Positions 26,196 through 34,433 of a stretch of 64,000 nt of DNA are shown one piece after another. The position numbers and the translations under genes were made by a program. The DNA lies in contig CAYRGN010000014.1 in the NCBI GenBank assembly GCA_964423865.1, positions 14,627 through 78,626 of the forward strand, given 5' to 3'. Under the pieces are notes generated by a model, which worked only from the letters and a program-made list of their open reading frames with translations, did not search any database and was not told the origin of the DNA. The first letter of the stretch is position 1. Each line of letters begins with the position of its first letter. The stretch comes from Leadbetterella sp964423865. Lineage in GTDB: Bacteria > Bacteroidota > Bacteroidia > Cytophagales > Spirosomataceae.

Positions 26196-27500
26196 TTAAG
26201 ATTGGACAGCCAGAAACACCTTCAACACACTCTCCAGCCCCATACTCCTTGATCCTTTGACCAGGAAGAACGTATCTTCAAACTTCATATCGAGCAGCCA
26301 GTTGTGCATAGAAAACTTATCGGTAAAGTAATAGGCTTGGGGAAGATGAGGTAAGGCGTACCGCATATTTTCGCCCAACAGCACCACGTAATCCAACGCG
26401 ACACCGCTGACCAGTTTCCCCAGCGCTGCATGTTCCTTTTCGGCATATTCGCCCAGTTCAAACATATCGCCCAGAATTACCACTTTCTTTTTCGGCGTAG
26501 CCAAAGCGGCAAAACTCCTGACCGATGCGTCCATGGAGGAAGGATTGGCATTGTACGCATCCATCAGGAAAGAATTGGAGCCGATTTCTACGGTCTGGGA
26601 ACGGTTATTGTCTGGGTTATAGGCAGCAATGGCCTCTGCCGCTGCGCTTTCCTCTACATTAAAATACAGCCCTACGTTGAAGGCCGTTTGCATGTTATCA
26701 AAATTGTATTTCCCGCCGATGTGCGCGGTGAAGCGCTGACGGGCGCGGGGCGTAATGAAGGATACTACCGGACTTTCCACCGTCATTTCCAACGCATTTT
26801 CATCGTTTCCGTAATACACTACAGTCCGCATGTTTTTGTCCCGGGCCAAGTCCATCACCTTAGCGTCGGTGGTGTTCACAAAGGCAATTCCGCCGCTTTC
26901 CCTCAGAAAATCAAACAACTCACCTTTCCCCTTGCGTACACCTTCTTCTCCTCCGAAACCCTCCAGGTGGGCTTTCCCGAGGTTGGTGATCAGGCCGTGC
27001 GTGGGTTTGGCGATGGTGCAAAGAAGTTCAATTTCCTTTTGGTGATTGGCCCCCATCTCCACTACGGCTATTTCTGTGTCTGCGGGCATGGACAACAGGG
27101 TTAAAGGCACGCCGATGTGATTGTTCAGATTCCCCTGCGTGGCATGTACCTTATACTTTTGGGCCAGCACCCGGGTGAGCAACTCTTTGTTGGTGGTTTT
27201 CCCGTTAGAGCCGGTGAGGGCAATAACCGGAATCTCCACCTGGCTCCGTCGGTACTGCGCCAGGCGCTGGAGGGTTTCCAGAACGTCATCAAAAAGCAGG
27301 CACCGCACCTTCACCGCATATTCTTCCTCGTCTACCACGGCATAGGCCGCCCCTTTTTCCAGGGCTTCCGCGGCAAAACGGTTTCCGTTAAACTTCTCCC
27401 CTTTTAAGGCGAAAAAAATGCATCCCTCCGTAATACTCCGGGTGTCGGTAGTAACCCCGGAAGAGTTTTGATAAAGCCTGTATAATTCTTCAATCGACAT
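26196..27500 (-). CDS. murF: UDP-MurNAc-tripeptide:D-Ala-D-Ala ligase
   Basis: Last cytoplasmic peptide-adding enzyme of peptidoglycan synthesis. 434 aa. N-terminal domain with GVTTDTRSITEGCIFFALKG. P-loop ALTGSNGKTTNKEL near residue 96. Central motif EMGANHQKEIELL. C-terminal domain with DAYNANPSSMDASVRSF and VILGDMFELGEYAEKEH. It is convergent with the Uma2 gene and divergent from ogt, so it is also outside a dcw cluster. Confidence 0.96.
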   Translation of the reverse strand: MSIEELYRLYQNSSGVTTDTRSITEGCIFFALKGEKFNGNRFAAEALEKGAAYAVVDEEEYAVKVRCLLFDDVLETLQRLAQYRRSQVEIPVIALTGSNGKTTNKELLTRVLAQKYKVHATQGNLNNHIGVPLTLLSMPADTEIAVVEMGANHQKEIELLCTIAKPTHGLITNLGKAHLEGFGGEEGVRKGKGELFDFLRESGGIAFVNTTDAKVMDLARDKNMRTVVYYGNDENALEMTVESPVVSFITPRARQRFTAHIGGKYNFDNMQTAFNVGLYFNVEESAAAEAIAAYNPDNNRSQTVEIGSNSFLMDAYNANPSSMDASVRSFAALATPKKKVVILGDMFELGEYAEKEHAALGKLVSGVALDYVVLLGENMRYALPHLPQAYYFTDKFSMHNWLLDMKFEDTFFLVKGSRSMGLESVLKVFLAVQS

Positions 27501-27558
27501 GTGTTCCTATACAAAAAGCTTTCAAATTTCAGCAATTTTCATAACTTCGTAACCGATT

Positions 27559-28044
27559 ATGGAAGAAACTTTTGAAACCTACGTCTCCGCTTCAGGAAAA
27601 ATACTGAAGATTGTTTCCGACACGAGCAGCGTGAAGGAAATCGACTTTGTACCGGCAAAGGGAGATGACACTTCCGTACAGCCGGATATCCTGAAAAATG
27701 CGGCCCGTCAACTGGAAGAATACCTCCGGGGTGAACGGGAAACATTTGACCTTAGCCTTGCTCCTGAAGGTACCGATTTTCAAAAGAAAGTATGGGATCT
27801 GTTGCAGACTATACCTTTCGGAAAAACCCGCACCTACGCCCAGATGGCCGAACAACTGGGTGATCCTAAAGTGATCCGGGCCGCCGCCTCTGCCAACGGG
27901 AAAAACCCCATCGCCATCGTGATACCCTGCCACCGCGTGATCGGAACAGACGGCAGTATGACCGGTTACTCGGGAGGACTGGAAAATAAACGATTTTTAC
28001 TGGAACTGGAGAAGGCGAACGGGGTGCTGACGCTTTTTGAGTAG
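27559..28044 (+). CDS. ogt: Methylated-DNA-[protein]-cysteine S-methyltransferase
   Basis: Suicidal DNA repair protein that takes the alkyl group from O6-methylguanine. 161 aa. The active-site cysteine is Cys124 in IPCHRVIG. The helix-turn-helix region includes FGKTRTYAQMAEQLGDPKVIRAAA, and Asn-Gly-Lys-Asn-Pro (NGKNP) precedes the active site. It is divergent from murF. Its TAG stop lies in the first GAGTAGG heptad of the downstream array. Confidence 0.95.
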   Translation: MEETFETYVSASGKILKIVSDTSSVKEIDFVPAKGDDTSVQPDILKNAARQLEEYLRGERETFDLSLAPEGTDFQKKVWDLLQTIPFGKTRTYAQMAEQLGDPKVIRAAASANGKNPIAIVIPCHRVIGTDGSMTGYSGGLENKRFLLELEKANGVLTLFE

Positions 28045-28447
28045 GAAGTAGTGAGTAGTGAGTAGTGAGTAGTGAGTAGTGAGTAGGAAGTTGTGAAAGC
28101 AAGTAGCGTTTCTGTCAGGCTGAGCTTGTCGAAGCCCGCAGGTGTCGACAAGCTAAGAGTACCCTTCGACAGGCTCNNNNNNNNNNNNNNNNNNNNNNNN
28201 NNNNNNNNNNNNNNNNNNNNNNNNNNNNNNNNNNNNNNNNNNNNNNNNNNNNNNNNNNNNNNNNNNNNNNNNNNNNAGGGTGACGGTTGCACAGACGCTG
28301 CCCTTGTCAGGCTGAGCCTGTCGAAGCCCGCAGGTGTCGACAAGCTAAGAGTACCCTTCGACAGGCTCAGGGTGACGGTTGCACAGACGCTGCCCTTGTC
28401 AGGCTGAGCCTGTCGAAGCCCGCGTAATTCGTAATTGATTCCGTAAC
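28041..28447. repeat. GAGTAGT heptads, 92-bp tandem palindromic core, TAATTCG heptads
   Basis: The left array (from 28041) repeats TAGTGAG/GAGTAGG at 7-nt steps and starts in the ogt stop codon. The core repeats a 92-bp unit: starts at 28304 and 28396 are 92 nt apart, and a further copy precedes the gap from about 28113. Each unit contains TCAGGCTGAGC(C/T)TGTCGAAGCC and the opposing CCCTTCGACAGGCTCAGGGT. The right edge carries TAATTCG heptads. The copy number is unknown because of the gap. Confidence 0.9.
28177..28276. other. Assembly gap of 100 N in a tandem repeat
   Basis: Exactly 100 N inside the 92-bp tandem array. The bases before (CGACAGGCTC) and after (AGGGTGACGG) join perfectly into one repeat unit, so the gap is a collapsed array of unknown length. 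Confidence 0.97.
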
Positions 28448-28456
28448 TATGCACTC

Positions 28457-29530
28457 CTAAAACAACCACTTCACCGCCTTCGGGAACTCCTGCCCCCAGC
28501 GCTTTTCATTGTGCTGCCCTTCGGGGTCCAGCTCGGCTTTGATTTGGATCTTATCTGCGGAGAAGCCCTGTCCTTCAATCGTAGCAATCAGCTTTTCAAT
28601 ATTGCTGAACATGGTGGTACTTTCTTTCCCGCCCCCGTAGAGATAGATCCGGGTATCCATAGGGTTGAAAAATTCTACGGCGTCGAAATAGATTTTGGGG
28701 CTGGTCCATAATGCGGGAGAAAAAACCATGAGGCGGCCTATCTTCTCCGGGTACATCATGCCTGTATAAATGCTGATCAGCCCGCCCATCGAACTCCCCC
28801 CGATACCGGTAAACTGGCGTTCGGGGAGTGTGCGGTAACGTTCGTCGATCAAGGGCTTCAGCGTACGTACGATAAATGTAGCATAACGCATTCCTTCGCC
28901 TTTCTGATTTTCCTTGGGTGTTTTATAAGGAGAATATTCCGAGTTTCGGGTTTCATCGCCGTGGTCAATGGCCACCACAATCACATCCGTTTCCCCCTGC
29001 ATTTTCAGAAGGGAAATCCGCTTGTCGATCTCCCAGTTTCCGTAGGCTGAACCGTTTCCAAAAAGGTTCTGGGCGTCATTCATGTACAAAACGGGATAAC
29101 GCTTTTCGGGATGACGGTAGTAATCGTGAGGAAGCAGAACCGATATTTTCCGCTTCCTTTTCAACTGGGGAATTTCAAACGCTTCCGAAAAAACCTCTAC
29201 TACGGGCATGGTTTCCCCGTAGAAAGGCGTGTAACCGTTCTGCCTCCAGAGGGGTACAAAGTCGGGTTTCTGTACCTCTTCCCGGGCCAGTAAGCGACTC
29301 TGGGGAGTATTACCCAGCACATCCAGCTCCACATTATCCCAACCGCCCTTGGTGTATTTATAATACGAGCGCCCGCTTATTTCCGGTACTTTATCGAGGG
29401 ATATCCTGAACCGGCCTTCGCCTACTCTATCCATCAGGAAATCAGGATCGGAGGGGTTCCAGTTACAAAAATCTCCTGTCAGAAATACCGGCCGGTTATC
29501 TTTTATGTGCGTCTCTACTTCTAAATACAT
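28457..29530 (-). CDS. Alpha/beta-hydrolase esterase with N-terminal E-set domain
   Basis: 357 aa, last gene of the starch locus. Residues 1-75 look like an E-set/CBM48-type beta domain (PVFLTGDFCNWNPSDPDFLM). The remainder is an esterase-D-like hydrolase: RKRKISVLLPHDYYRHPEKRYPVLYMNDAQN, then the nucleophile elbow GIGGSSMGG. Catalytic His is probably in the final EGQHNEKRW. No signal peptide is evident, so it is probably cytoplasmic. It may remove acyl groups from, or act alongside, maltodextrins; the substrate is inferred only from context. Confidence 0.82.
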   Translation of the reverse strand: MYLEVETHIKDNRPVFLTGDFCNWNPSDPDFLMDRVGEGRFRISLDKVPEISGRSYYKYTKGGWDNVELDVLGNTPQSRLLAREEVQKPDFVPLWRQNGYTPFYGETMPVVEVFSEAFEIPQLKRKRKISVLLPHDYYRHPEKRYPVLYMNDAQNLFGNGSAYGNWEIDKRISLLKMQGETDVIVVAIDHGDETRNSEYSPYKTPKENQKGEGMRYATFIVRTLKPLIDERYRTLPERQFTGIGGSSMGGLISIYTGMMYPEKIGRLMVFSPALWTSPKIYFDAVEFFNPMDTRIYLYGGGKESTTMFSNIEKLIATIEGQGFSADKIQIKAELDPEGQHNEKRWGQEFPKAVKWLF

Positions 29531-29610
29531 TGCTCAGGTTAACGGGACACAAATTTAATGTAATGTATCTACATACATACAATGAATCTCCAAAATTTTG
29601 CCGAACCGTC

Positions 29611-31437
29611 TTAGTCGATCTCCAGTATCCGGAAGCCCTGCGCCGGCACTTCCACCGCCTGCTGCCAGGCGGAGCCGTCCAGCACATCCTTCATTTTTAC
29701 TCCTTCAGGAAGCATCTCCGCGTAGTCACTGGCTCGCACCGTCTTCCCTTCTTCGTTCTTATTGAAGATCACCCAAAGCTTCTTGTTCCCGTTGAAGCGA
29801 AAATAGCTGTAGACCCCGTTCTCCGGAATAAAATGAATCAGTTTCCCGGTATGTACCACGTGGGCCGTCCGGCGCCAGGTAAACAATTGGCGGGTAAAAT
29901 CCTGCAGGTCTTTCTGAAGAGGGGATAAATTTTCCCCCGTAAAAGCGTTTTTCTGATCACCGGGCCAGCCCCCCGGCATATCGGCACGCAAAACCCCGTG
30001 TTCTTCCGAATCCGGGTTAGACATCCCGATCTCGGTACCGTAATAGATCTGAGGAATCCCCCTTACGGTAGCGAGGAAGGCCATTCCCATCTTAAACAGG
30101 CGCGGGTCTTCTTTCACCTGGGTAAAAAAGCGGTTCATGTCGTGGTTATCGGCAAATACCACCAGGTTCTCCGGGTCAGGGTACAGGTAATCGTCGGAAA
30201 GGGCCGCGTATAAGCGCGCCAAGCCCGTATGAAAGCCCTCATTTTCGGTCAGGGCCTGACCCAGAGCCGCCTGCACCGGGAAGTCCATCATAGAAGGGAT
30301 CCAGGTTTCGTAACCGTCCGGGTTATCTTTCCCCTTTTGCCAATAGGCAATGGTATTCGCTTTGGTCGTCCATTCTTCTCCTACCACATTCAGGTGGGGA
30401 TATTCGGCCAGGATATCTTTCATCCACTGGGTTAAAAATGCTTTCTCCGAATACGGCCAGGTATCTACGCGCAGTCCGGAAAGGCCGGCATATTCTATCC
30501 ACCAGATGGCGTTTTGGGTCAGGTAGCGCGCCATGAACGGATTTCGCTGGTTCAGGTCAGGCATAGAAGGCACAAACCAGCCGGCTTTCATGGCCTCCCG
30601 GTCTTTTTCCGAAGCGTGAATATCCTGGTGTACCTCCCTGCGGTGATTGGTAGACCGGAACTTCCCGCCGTTATTGATCCAATCGGCGAAAGGCATATCC
30701 CCCATCCACCAATGGTCGATTCCACAATGGTTCGGAATCACATCCATGATCCATTTCAGGCCCATGGCGCGGGATTTCTCCACCATCTCTTTGAACGATT
30801 CATTGGTGCCGTAACGCGGATCGATGCGGTAATAATCGGTAATGGAATAGCCGTGGTAGGTCACCTGTTCCAGGTTGTTTTCCAGGAGAGGCATACTCCA
30901 CAGGGTAGTAAAACCCATGTCTCTGATGTAGGAAAGATGATCGGTGATGCCTTGAATATCTCCTCCGTGGCGGCCGTTATAATGTGCACGGTTTAGCTTC
31001 TCTTTGGTATCCGCAGTATTGTCATTGCTTACATCCCCGTTGGCAAACCGGTCTGGCGTGATGAGGTAGATCACATCCGAATTGTCAAAGCCTTTCCGCA
31101 TCGCAGAACCGGCGGAACGGTTTTCTAAGGACAGAGTCCGCGAAATTACCTTTCCGTCTGTAGCGGCAAAATCGATCTGCACATTCCCCGCTTTAGCCGA
31201 CTTCCCAATTTTAAGATCGAGGAAGAGGTAATTGGGACTTTCCGCTTTATGTACTTTCACCAGCTCCACATCGGCATACTTTACCGAAGGCCGGGTAGCA
31301 GAAATGTTTTTCCCGTACACCAGAACCTGGAGTTCCGGGTTATGCATGCCGGTCCACCATAAGGCGGGTTCCATACGTTGAATTTCCTGCGCGGAAAGAT
31401 TCAGACAGACAAACAGAAGAAGGAGTATTTTTTTCAT
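29611..31437 (-). CDS. GH13 neopullulanase/cyclomaltodextrinase-like enzyme (SusA-like)
   Basis: 608 aa with a signal peptide (MKKILLLLFVCLNLSAQE), so periplasmic. The N-terminal beta domain (residues ~20-120, EPALWWTGMHNPELQVLVYG) is the cyclomaltodextrinase type. The GH13 barrel follows, with DVIPNHCG (region I), GLRVDTWPYSEK with nucleophile Asp (region II), VVGEEW with acid Glu (region III) and FADNHDMNR (region IV). This layout matches SusA, which hydrolyses imported maltooligosaccharides. The ATG is preceded by four AGCT-type heptads ending 9 nt away. Confidence 0.93.
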   Translation of the reverse strand: MKKILLLLFVCLNLSAQEIQRMEPALWWTGMHNPELQVLVYGKNISATRPSVKYADVELVKVHKAESPNYLFLDLKIGKSAKAGNVQIDFAATDGKVISRTLSLENRSAGSAMRKGFDNSDVIYLITPDRFANGDVSNDNTADTKEKLNRAHYNGRHGGDIQGITDHLSYIRDMGFTTLWSMPLLENNLEQVTYHGYSITDYYRIDPRYGTNESFKEMVEKSRAMGLKWIMDVIPNHCGIDHWWMGDMPFADWINNGGKFRSTNHRREVHQDIHASEKDREAMKAGWFVPSMPDLNQRNPFMARYLTQNAIWWIEYAGLSGLRVDTWPYSEKAFLTQWMKDILAEYPHLNVVGEEWTTKANTIAYWQKGKDNPDGYETWIPSMMDFPVQAALGQALTENEGFHTGLARLYAALSDDYLYPDPENLVVFADNHDMNRFFTQVKEDPRLFKMGMAFLATVRGIPQIYYGTEIGMSNPDSEEHGVLRADMPGGWPGDQKNAFTGENLSPLQKDLQDFTRQLFTWRRTAHVVHTGKLIHFIPENGVYSYFRFNGNKKLWVIFNKNEEGKTVRASDYAEMLPEGVKMKDVLDGSAWQQAVEVPAQGFRILEID

Positions 31438-31446
31438 AGTATTGAT

Positions 31447-31474
31447 TTGAGCCTTGAGCTGCGAGCTTTGAGCC
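31447..31474 (-). repeat. Heptad array in the leader of the SusA-like gene
   Basis: On the minus strand: GGCTCAA, AGCTCGC, AGCTCAA, GGCTCAA, then ATCAATACT and the ATG at 31437 (9-nt gap). Strict 7-nt steps. Confidence 0.75.
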
Positions 31475-31488
31475 GGGCAAAAAGCTAT

Positions 31489-32874
31489 TTAAAATTTCTT
31501 CAATGACCACACGGTATAACCTTTGGCGGGGGTGGTAATGTTTACCCGTCCGCCGGCGTCCGTAGTGAGGGTCACCCCGGCATTCCCGGAGTAGTCATAA
31601 ATGACCGCGTTTTTCCAGGGCGTTACAATGGTTCTCTGTATCGCCCGCGACGCATTATTCAGAGTCAGCACCAGTCCGGGTACCTCATCATTCCCACCCC
31701 GTTGGGCGACATAAAAGTCGGTATCGGAAGACAAAACCACCAGATTTCCGACAGCCAATGAACGATAAATCAGGATTAATTTCTCCAGTTTATCCCGGGA
31801 TAGCCCGCTTTCGTAGTCGCTGTAAAAAATGCAGGGGTACCCCGGGTGCGTCAGGATATAGGCGTAGGCCAGCATCCGGTTTGCCGTTGAACCTATCTTG
31901 TTTCCGGCATTGGTATCTTTGTCGGTATCGTGGTTGTTCACGAACGTCACGGCTTTTTCCGGGTATACTTTCCAAAGCGCATTTCTTTCCCCCAGGATGG
32001 CCAGGTTATTCCCGTCCAGCGCCTGTTCCAGGTTATAAAAATTGGCGAAATCAAATGCCCGTATGCCGGTTTTATCTACCCAGCTTTTCAGGTAATCTGT
32101 ATTCCCGTCCCACACCTCCAATACCCCGAAACCGCCTACCGCATCCATCCACGACTTCACTACGGAAGGGTCAAATCCTTTCACATAATCAAAGCGCCAG
32201 CCGTCAAATTTCAGGGTGTTTTTGTAGTATTGGGCTACGGAAGAGTCGGATTCCCAGAACCACTTTCTTACGTCGGGGTTTTCGTGGCAAAGGTCCTGCT
32301 CCTCAAAAAAGAGCGCTTCGGCATCCCGCTCGTGGATGTGGTTGGGGTGAAAATGTTCGTAATTCCGGAAAAAACGCCCGGATGCCGGACGGAAAAGCGT
32401 ATACGTATCTTTCTGGCGGTAGGGATTGTATTCCGATTCTCCACCGCTGTTGTGATTCAGTACAATATCGGCAATTACTTCTATTCCCAGTCCGTGGGCC
32501 TTACTGATCAGCGTTTCCAGCTCGGCTCTGGAGCCGAAGCGGGTTTTCACCGTTCCCATCTGCTCGTATTCTCCCAGGTCAAAATAATCCATGGGATCAT
32601 ACCCCATGGAAAACCCTCCCGACATCCCTTTGGATGCGGGCGGCAGCCAGAGTCGATCCACCCCCATTGCCTTCCAGTCTTCCAGGCGGGTGCCAAGCGT
32701 ATTCCACCATTCGTGGCGCGGTTCCACATCCCAGTAAAACCCTTGCATCATCACGCCCTCGGGCCTCAGATATTGGGTGAGGTCTTCGGGGTCCGCAACC
32801 GTTTGTACCGGATCACTGCCGGTTTTGCAGGCGGTGAGAGCAAGGATGAGGAATCCTATAGTTAATCTTTTCAT
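31489..32874 (-). CDS. GH13 alpha-amylase, surface lipoprotein
   Basis: 461 aa from ATG 32874 (a TTG at 32880 is in frame but less likely). The signal ends in the lipobox ALTAC, so the protein is lipidated and probably surface-exposed like SusG. GH13 regions: VIADIVLNHNS (I), GWRFDYVKGF with nucleophile Asp (II), LEVWDGN with acid Glu (III), TFVNNHDTD (IV). The C-terminal beta domain ends in KGYTVWSLKKF. It lies between susE/F and the SusA-like gene and is likely the initial starch-cutting enzyme of the locus. Confidence 0.93.
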   Translation of the reverse strand: MKRLTIGFLILALTACKTGSDPVQTVADPEDLTQYLRPEGVMMQGFYWDVEPRHEWWNTLGTRLEDWKAMGVDRLWLPPASKGMSGGFSMGYDPMDYFDLGEYEQMGTVKTRFGSRAELETLISKAHGLGIEVIADIVLNHNSGGESEYNPYRQKDTYTLFRPASGRFFRNYEHFHPNHIHERDAEALFFEEQDLCHENPDVRKWFWESDSSVAQYYKNTLKFDGWRFDYVKGFDPSVVKSWMDAVGGFGVLEVWDGNTDYLKSWVDKTGIRAFDFANFYNLEQALDGNNLAILGERNALWKVYPEKAVTFVNNHDTDKDTNAGNKIGSTANRMLAYAYILTHPGYPCIFYSDYESGLSRDKLEKLILIYRSLAVGNLVVLSSDTDFYVAQRGGNDEVPGLVLTLNNASRAIQRTIVTPWKNAVIYDYSGNAGVTLTTDAGGRVNITTPAKGYTVWSLKKF

Positions 32875-32884
32875 CGGCAAAGAT

Positions 32885-32905
32885 TTGAGCTGTGAGCTTA
32901 TTTAT
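32885..32905 (-). repeat. Short heptad array in the leader of the GH13 lipoprotein gene
   Basis: On the minus strand: AGCTCAC, AGCTCAA, ending 10 nt before the ATG at 32874. Further upstream the period fades. Confidence 0.6.
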
Positions 32906-32970
32906 GAGTTCGGTGGTTGTCCGATTTCTCAAAACTCATGGCCGTTTTATGGGCTTAAAATTAGGCCTGT

Positions 32971-33073
32971 GGTTCTCGGTTCTCGACTGCGCTCGAACTG
33001 ACAGGAGTAAACGCTCGAACTGACAGAGGCGAGCGCTACTTGTCAGTTCGAGCGCAGTCGAGAACCGAGAACC
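32971..33073. repeat. 33-bp perfect inverted repeat (GGTTCTCGACTGCGC type)
   Basis: Arms 32971-33003 and 33041-33073 are perfect reverse complements (GGTTCTCGGTTCTCGACTGC...), separated by 37 nt that contain a third partial copy (CGCTCGAACTGACAG). It lies in the intercistronic region between susE/F and the amylase. The same family recurs at 60862-60931. Confidence 0.92.
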
Positions 33074-33091
33074 GTACTTCTAAAACACGTA

Positions 33092-34423
33092 TTACTTCCT
33101 GGTCAGCGTATACGTAGGCGTTGAACCCGAGAAGTCCAGCACAATGTCGTATGTTCCGGCGCTTACTTTGATGTTATCGCCACCGCTTTCCAGCGAACCG
33201 TCAGCGCCGGTATCTCCGTAGTTGACATCCCAGGCGTTATCGGCTCTGAATTTTATTTCCCCGGCTTTCAGCACCACATCCCGGGCAATCCAGACTCCCC
33301 TGGTATCAAAATCGGCCGCGTATTGGGAATAGTCAAGGGCGAAAGGCACGTCCGGGCCGTCCCAACCGTTTGGAGCAGCATCTCCCACAATTCCCCACAG
33401 ATGAGTCACGGGCAGCAGGCTATAGGTATTGTCGTTCAGGTTCATGGTCACCAGGTATTTTCCGGCAGTTACCTTAATATTATCGCCCCCGTCGTCCAGG
33501 CTTCCGTTGGCACCGCTGTCTCCATAGTTCACGGTCCAGTCAGAGTTCAGCCGGAACTTCATTTCGCCGGTTTTTAAGGTAATTATGGTTCTCCACTGAT
33601 CTGAGAAAGGGTCGTAGTTCAGCACTCCGTCAGGACTTCCGCCCCAATCGTTATATGCATCGCCCACAATCCCCCACGAATACTTCTCAATTTTGTAGCT
33701 CAGAGCGTTCAGGTTCAGGGTGATCTTATAGGTTCCTGCGGTTACTTTGATATTATCGCCACCGGCTTCGAGGCTTCCGTTAGCGCCGGTATCTCCGTAG
33801 TTTTCATCCCATCCCGAATCTTTCCTGAACTTAATCTCCCCGTTTTTCAGGGTAAGGTAGGCCACATATACCCCGCTTTCCGATGTTTGGTAGAAAGGAC
33901 CGTCAGGCGTAGCACCCCAGTCGTTGTAGGCGTCACCCACTACCCCCCAGGCCGTACTGAGATCCAGTACGTTGGCATACGGTGTAGCGCTCAGGCTGGC
34001 TATCGGAGACACCAGGGAAGTAGCCGATGAAAGCACCACGCTCACGCGTACATCCAGCAGGTGCACTTCATCGGGTTGTAAACCCAGGTTCAACAGGATA
34101 GCATTGAGTTCTGAGCCTTTAAAAACTCTTTGCAGCACTGATCCGGTAGATGTACTGTAAGCTTTTGAAAAATCGCCTCCTTTTTTATCGATTTGCAGGA
34201 GGTACGAGGGGGCGGCGGCATATCCGAAATCCGGGGCGGTCCAGGAAATCGTCAGAACCTGGTTGTCGGCTTCGTCTTTGCTCAGCACCAGGGAGGGTGC
34301 AGACAGGCTTACGTTGGTACCGGCACCTTCGTTCATTACCGCCCTTATCTCGTCTTTTTCACAAGACCAGAAAGCGGTTACGGCCAAAAGTATGATTAGT
34401 ATTCTTTTCATTTTCGAATTCAT
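33092..34423 (-). CDS. SusE/SusF-like starch-binding outer-membrane lipoprotein
   Basis: 443 aa. Lipobox AFWSC after a short signal (starts at MNSK or, four residues on, MKRIL). Residues ~30-140 form the SusE N-terminal immunoglobulin-like domain (PSLVLSKDEADNQVLTISWTAP). Three tandem starch-binding modules follow, each opening WG(I/V)VGDA and containing GEIKFR or GEMKFR, NYGD(T/S)GA, and GGDNIKV. The architecture (Ig plus three modules) is that of SusF. It binds starch at the surface without cutting it. It is the third gene of the operon. Confidence 0.92.
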   Translation of the reverse strand: MNSKMKRILIILLAVTAFWSCEKDEIRAVMNEGAGTNVSLSAPSLVLSKDEADNQVLTISWTAPDFGYAAAPSYLLQIDKKGGDFSKAYSTSTGSVLQRVFKGSELNAILLNLGLQPDEVHLLDVRVSVVLSSATSLVSPIASLSATPYANVLDLSTAWGVVGDAYNDWGATPDGPFYQTSESGVYVAYLTLKNGEIKFRKDSGWDENYGDTGANGSLEAGGDNIKVTAGTYKITLNLNALSYKIEKYSWGIVGDAYNDWGGSPDGVLNYDPFSDQWRTIITLKTGEMKFRLNSDWTVNYGDSGANGSLDDGGDNIKVTAGKYLVTMNLNDNTYSLLPVTHLWGIVGDAAPNGWDGPDVPFALDYSQYAADFDTRGVWIARDVVLKAGEIKFRADNAWDVNYGDTGADGSLESGGDNIKVSAGTYDIVLDFSGSTPTYTLTRK

Positions 34424-34433
34424 TTTAGTGTTA

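Noticed and set aside
28093..28407. Plus-strand frame across the 92-bp repeats
   Set aside because: It spans the N gap and translates the palindromic repeat only.
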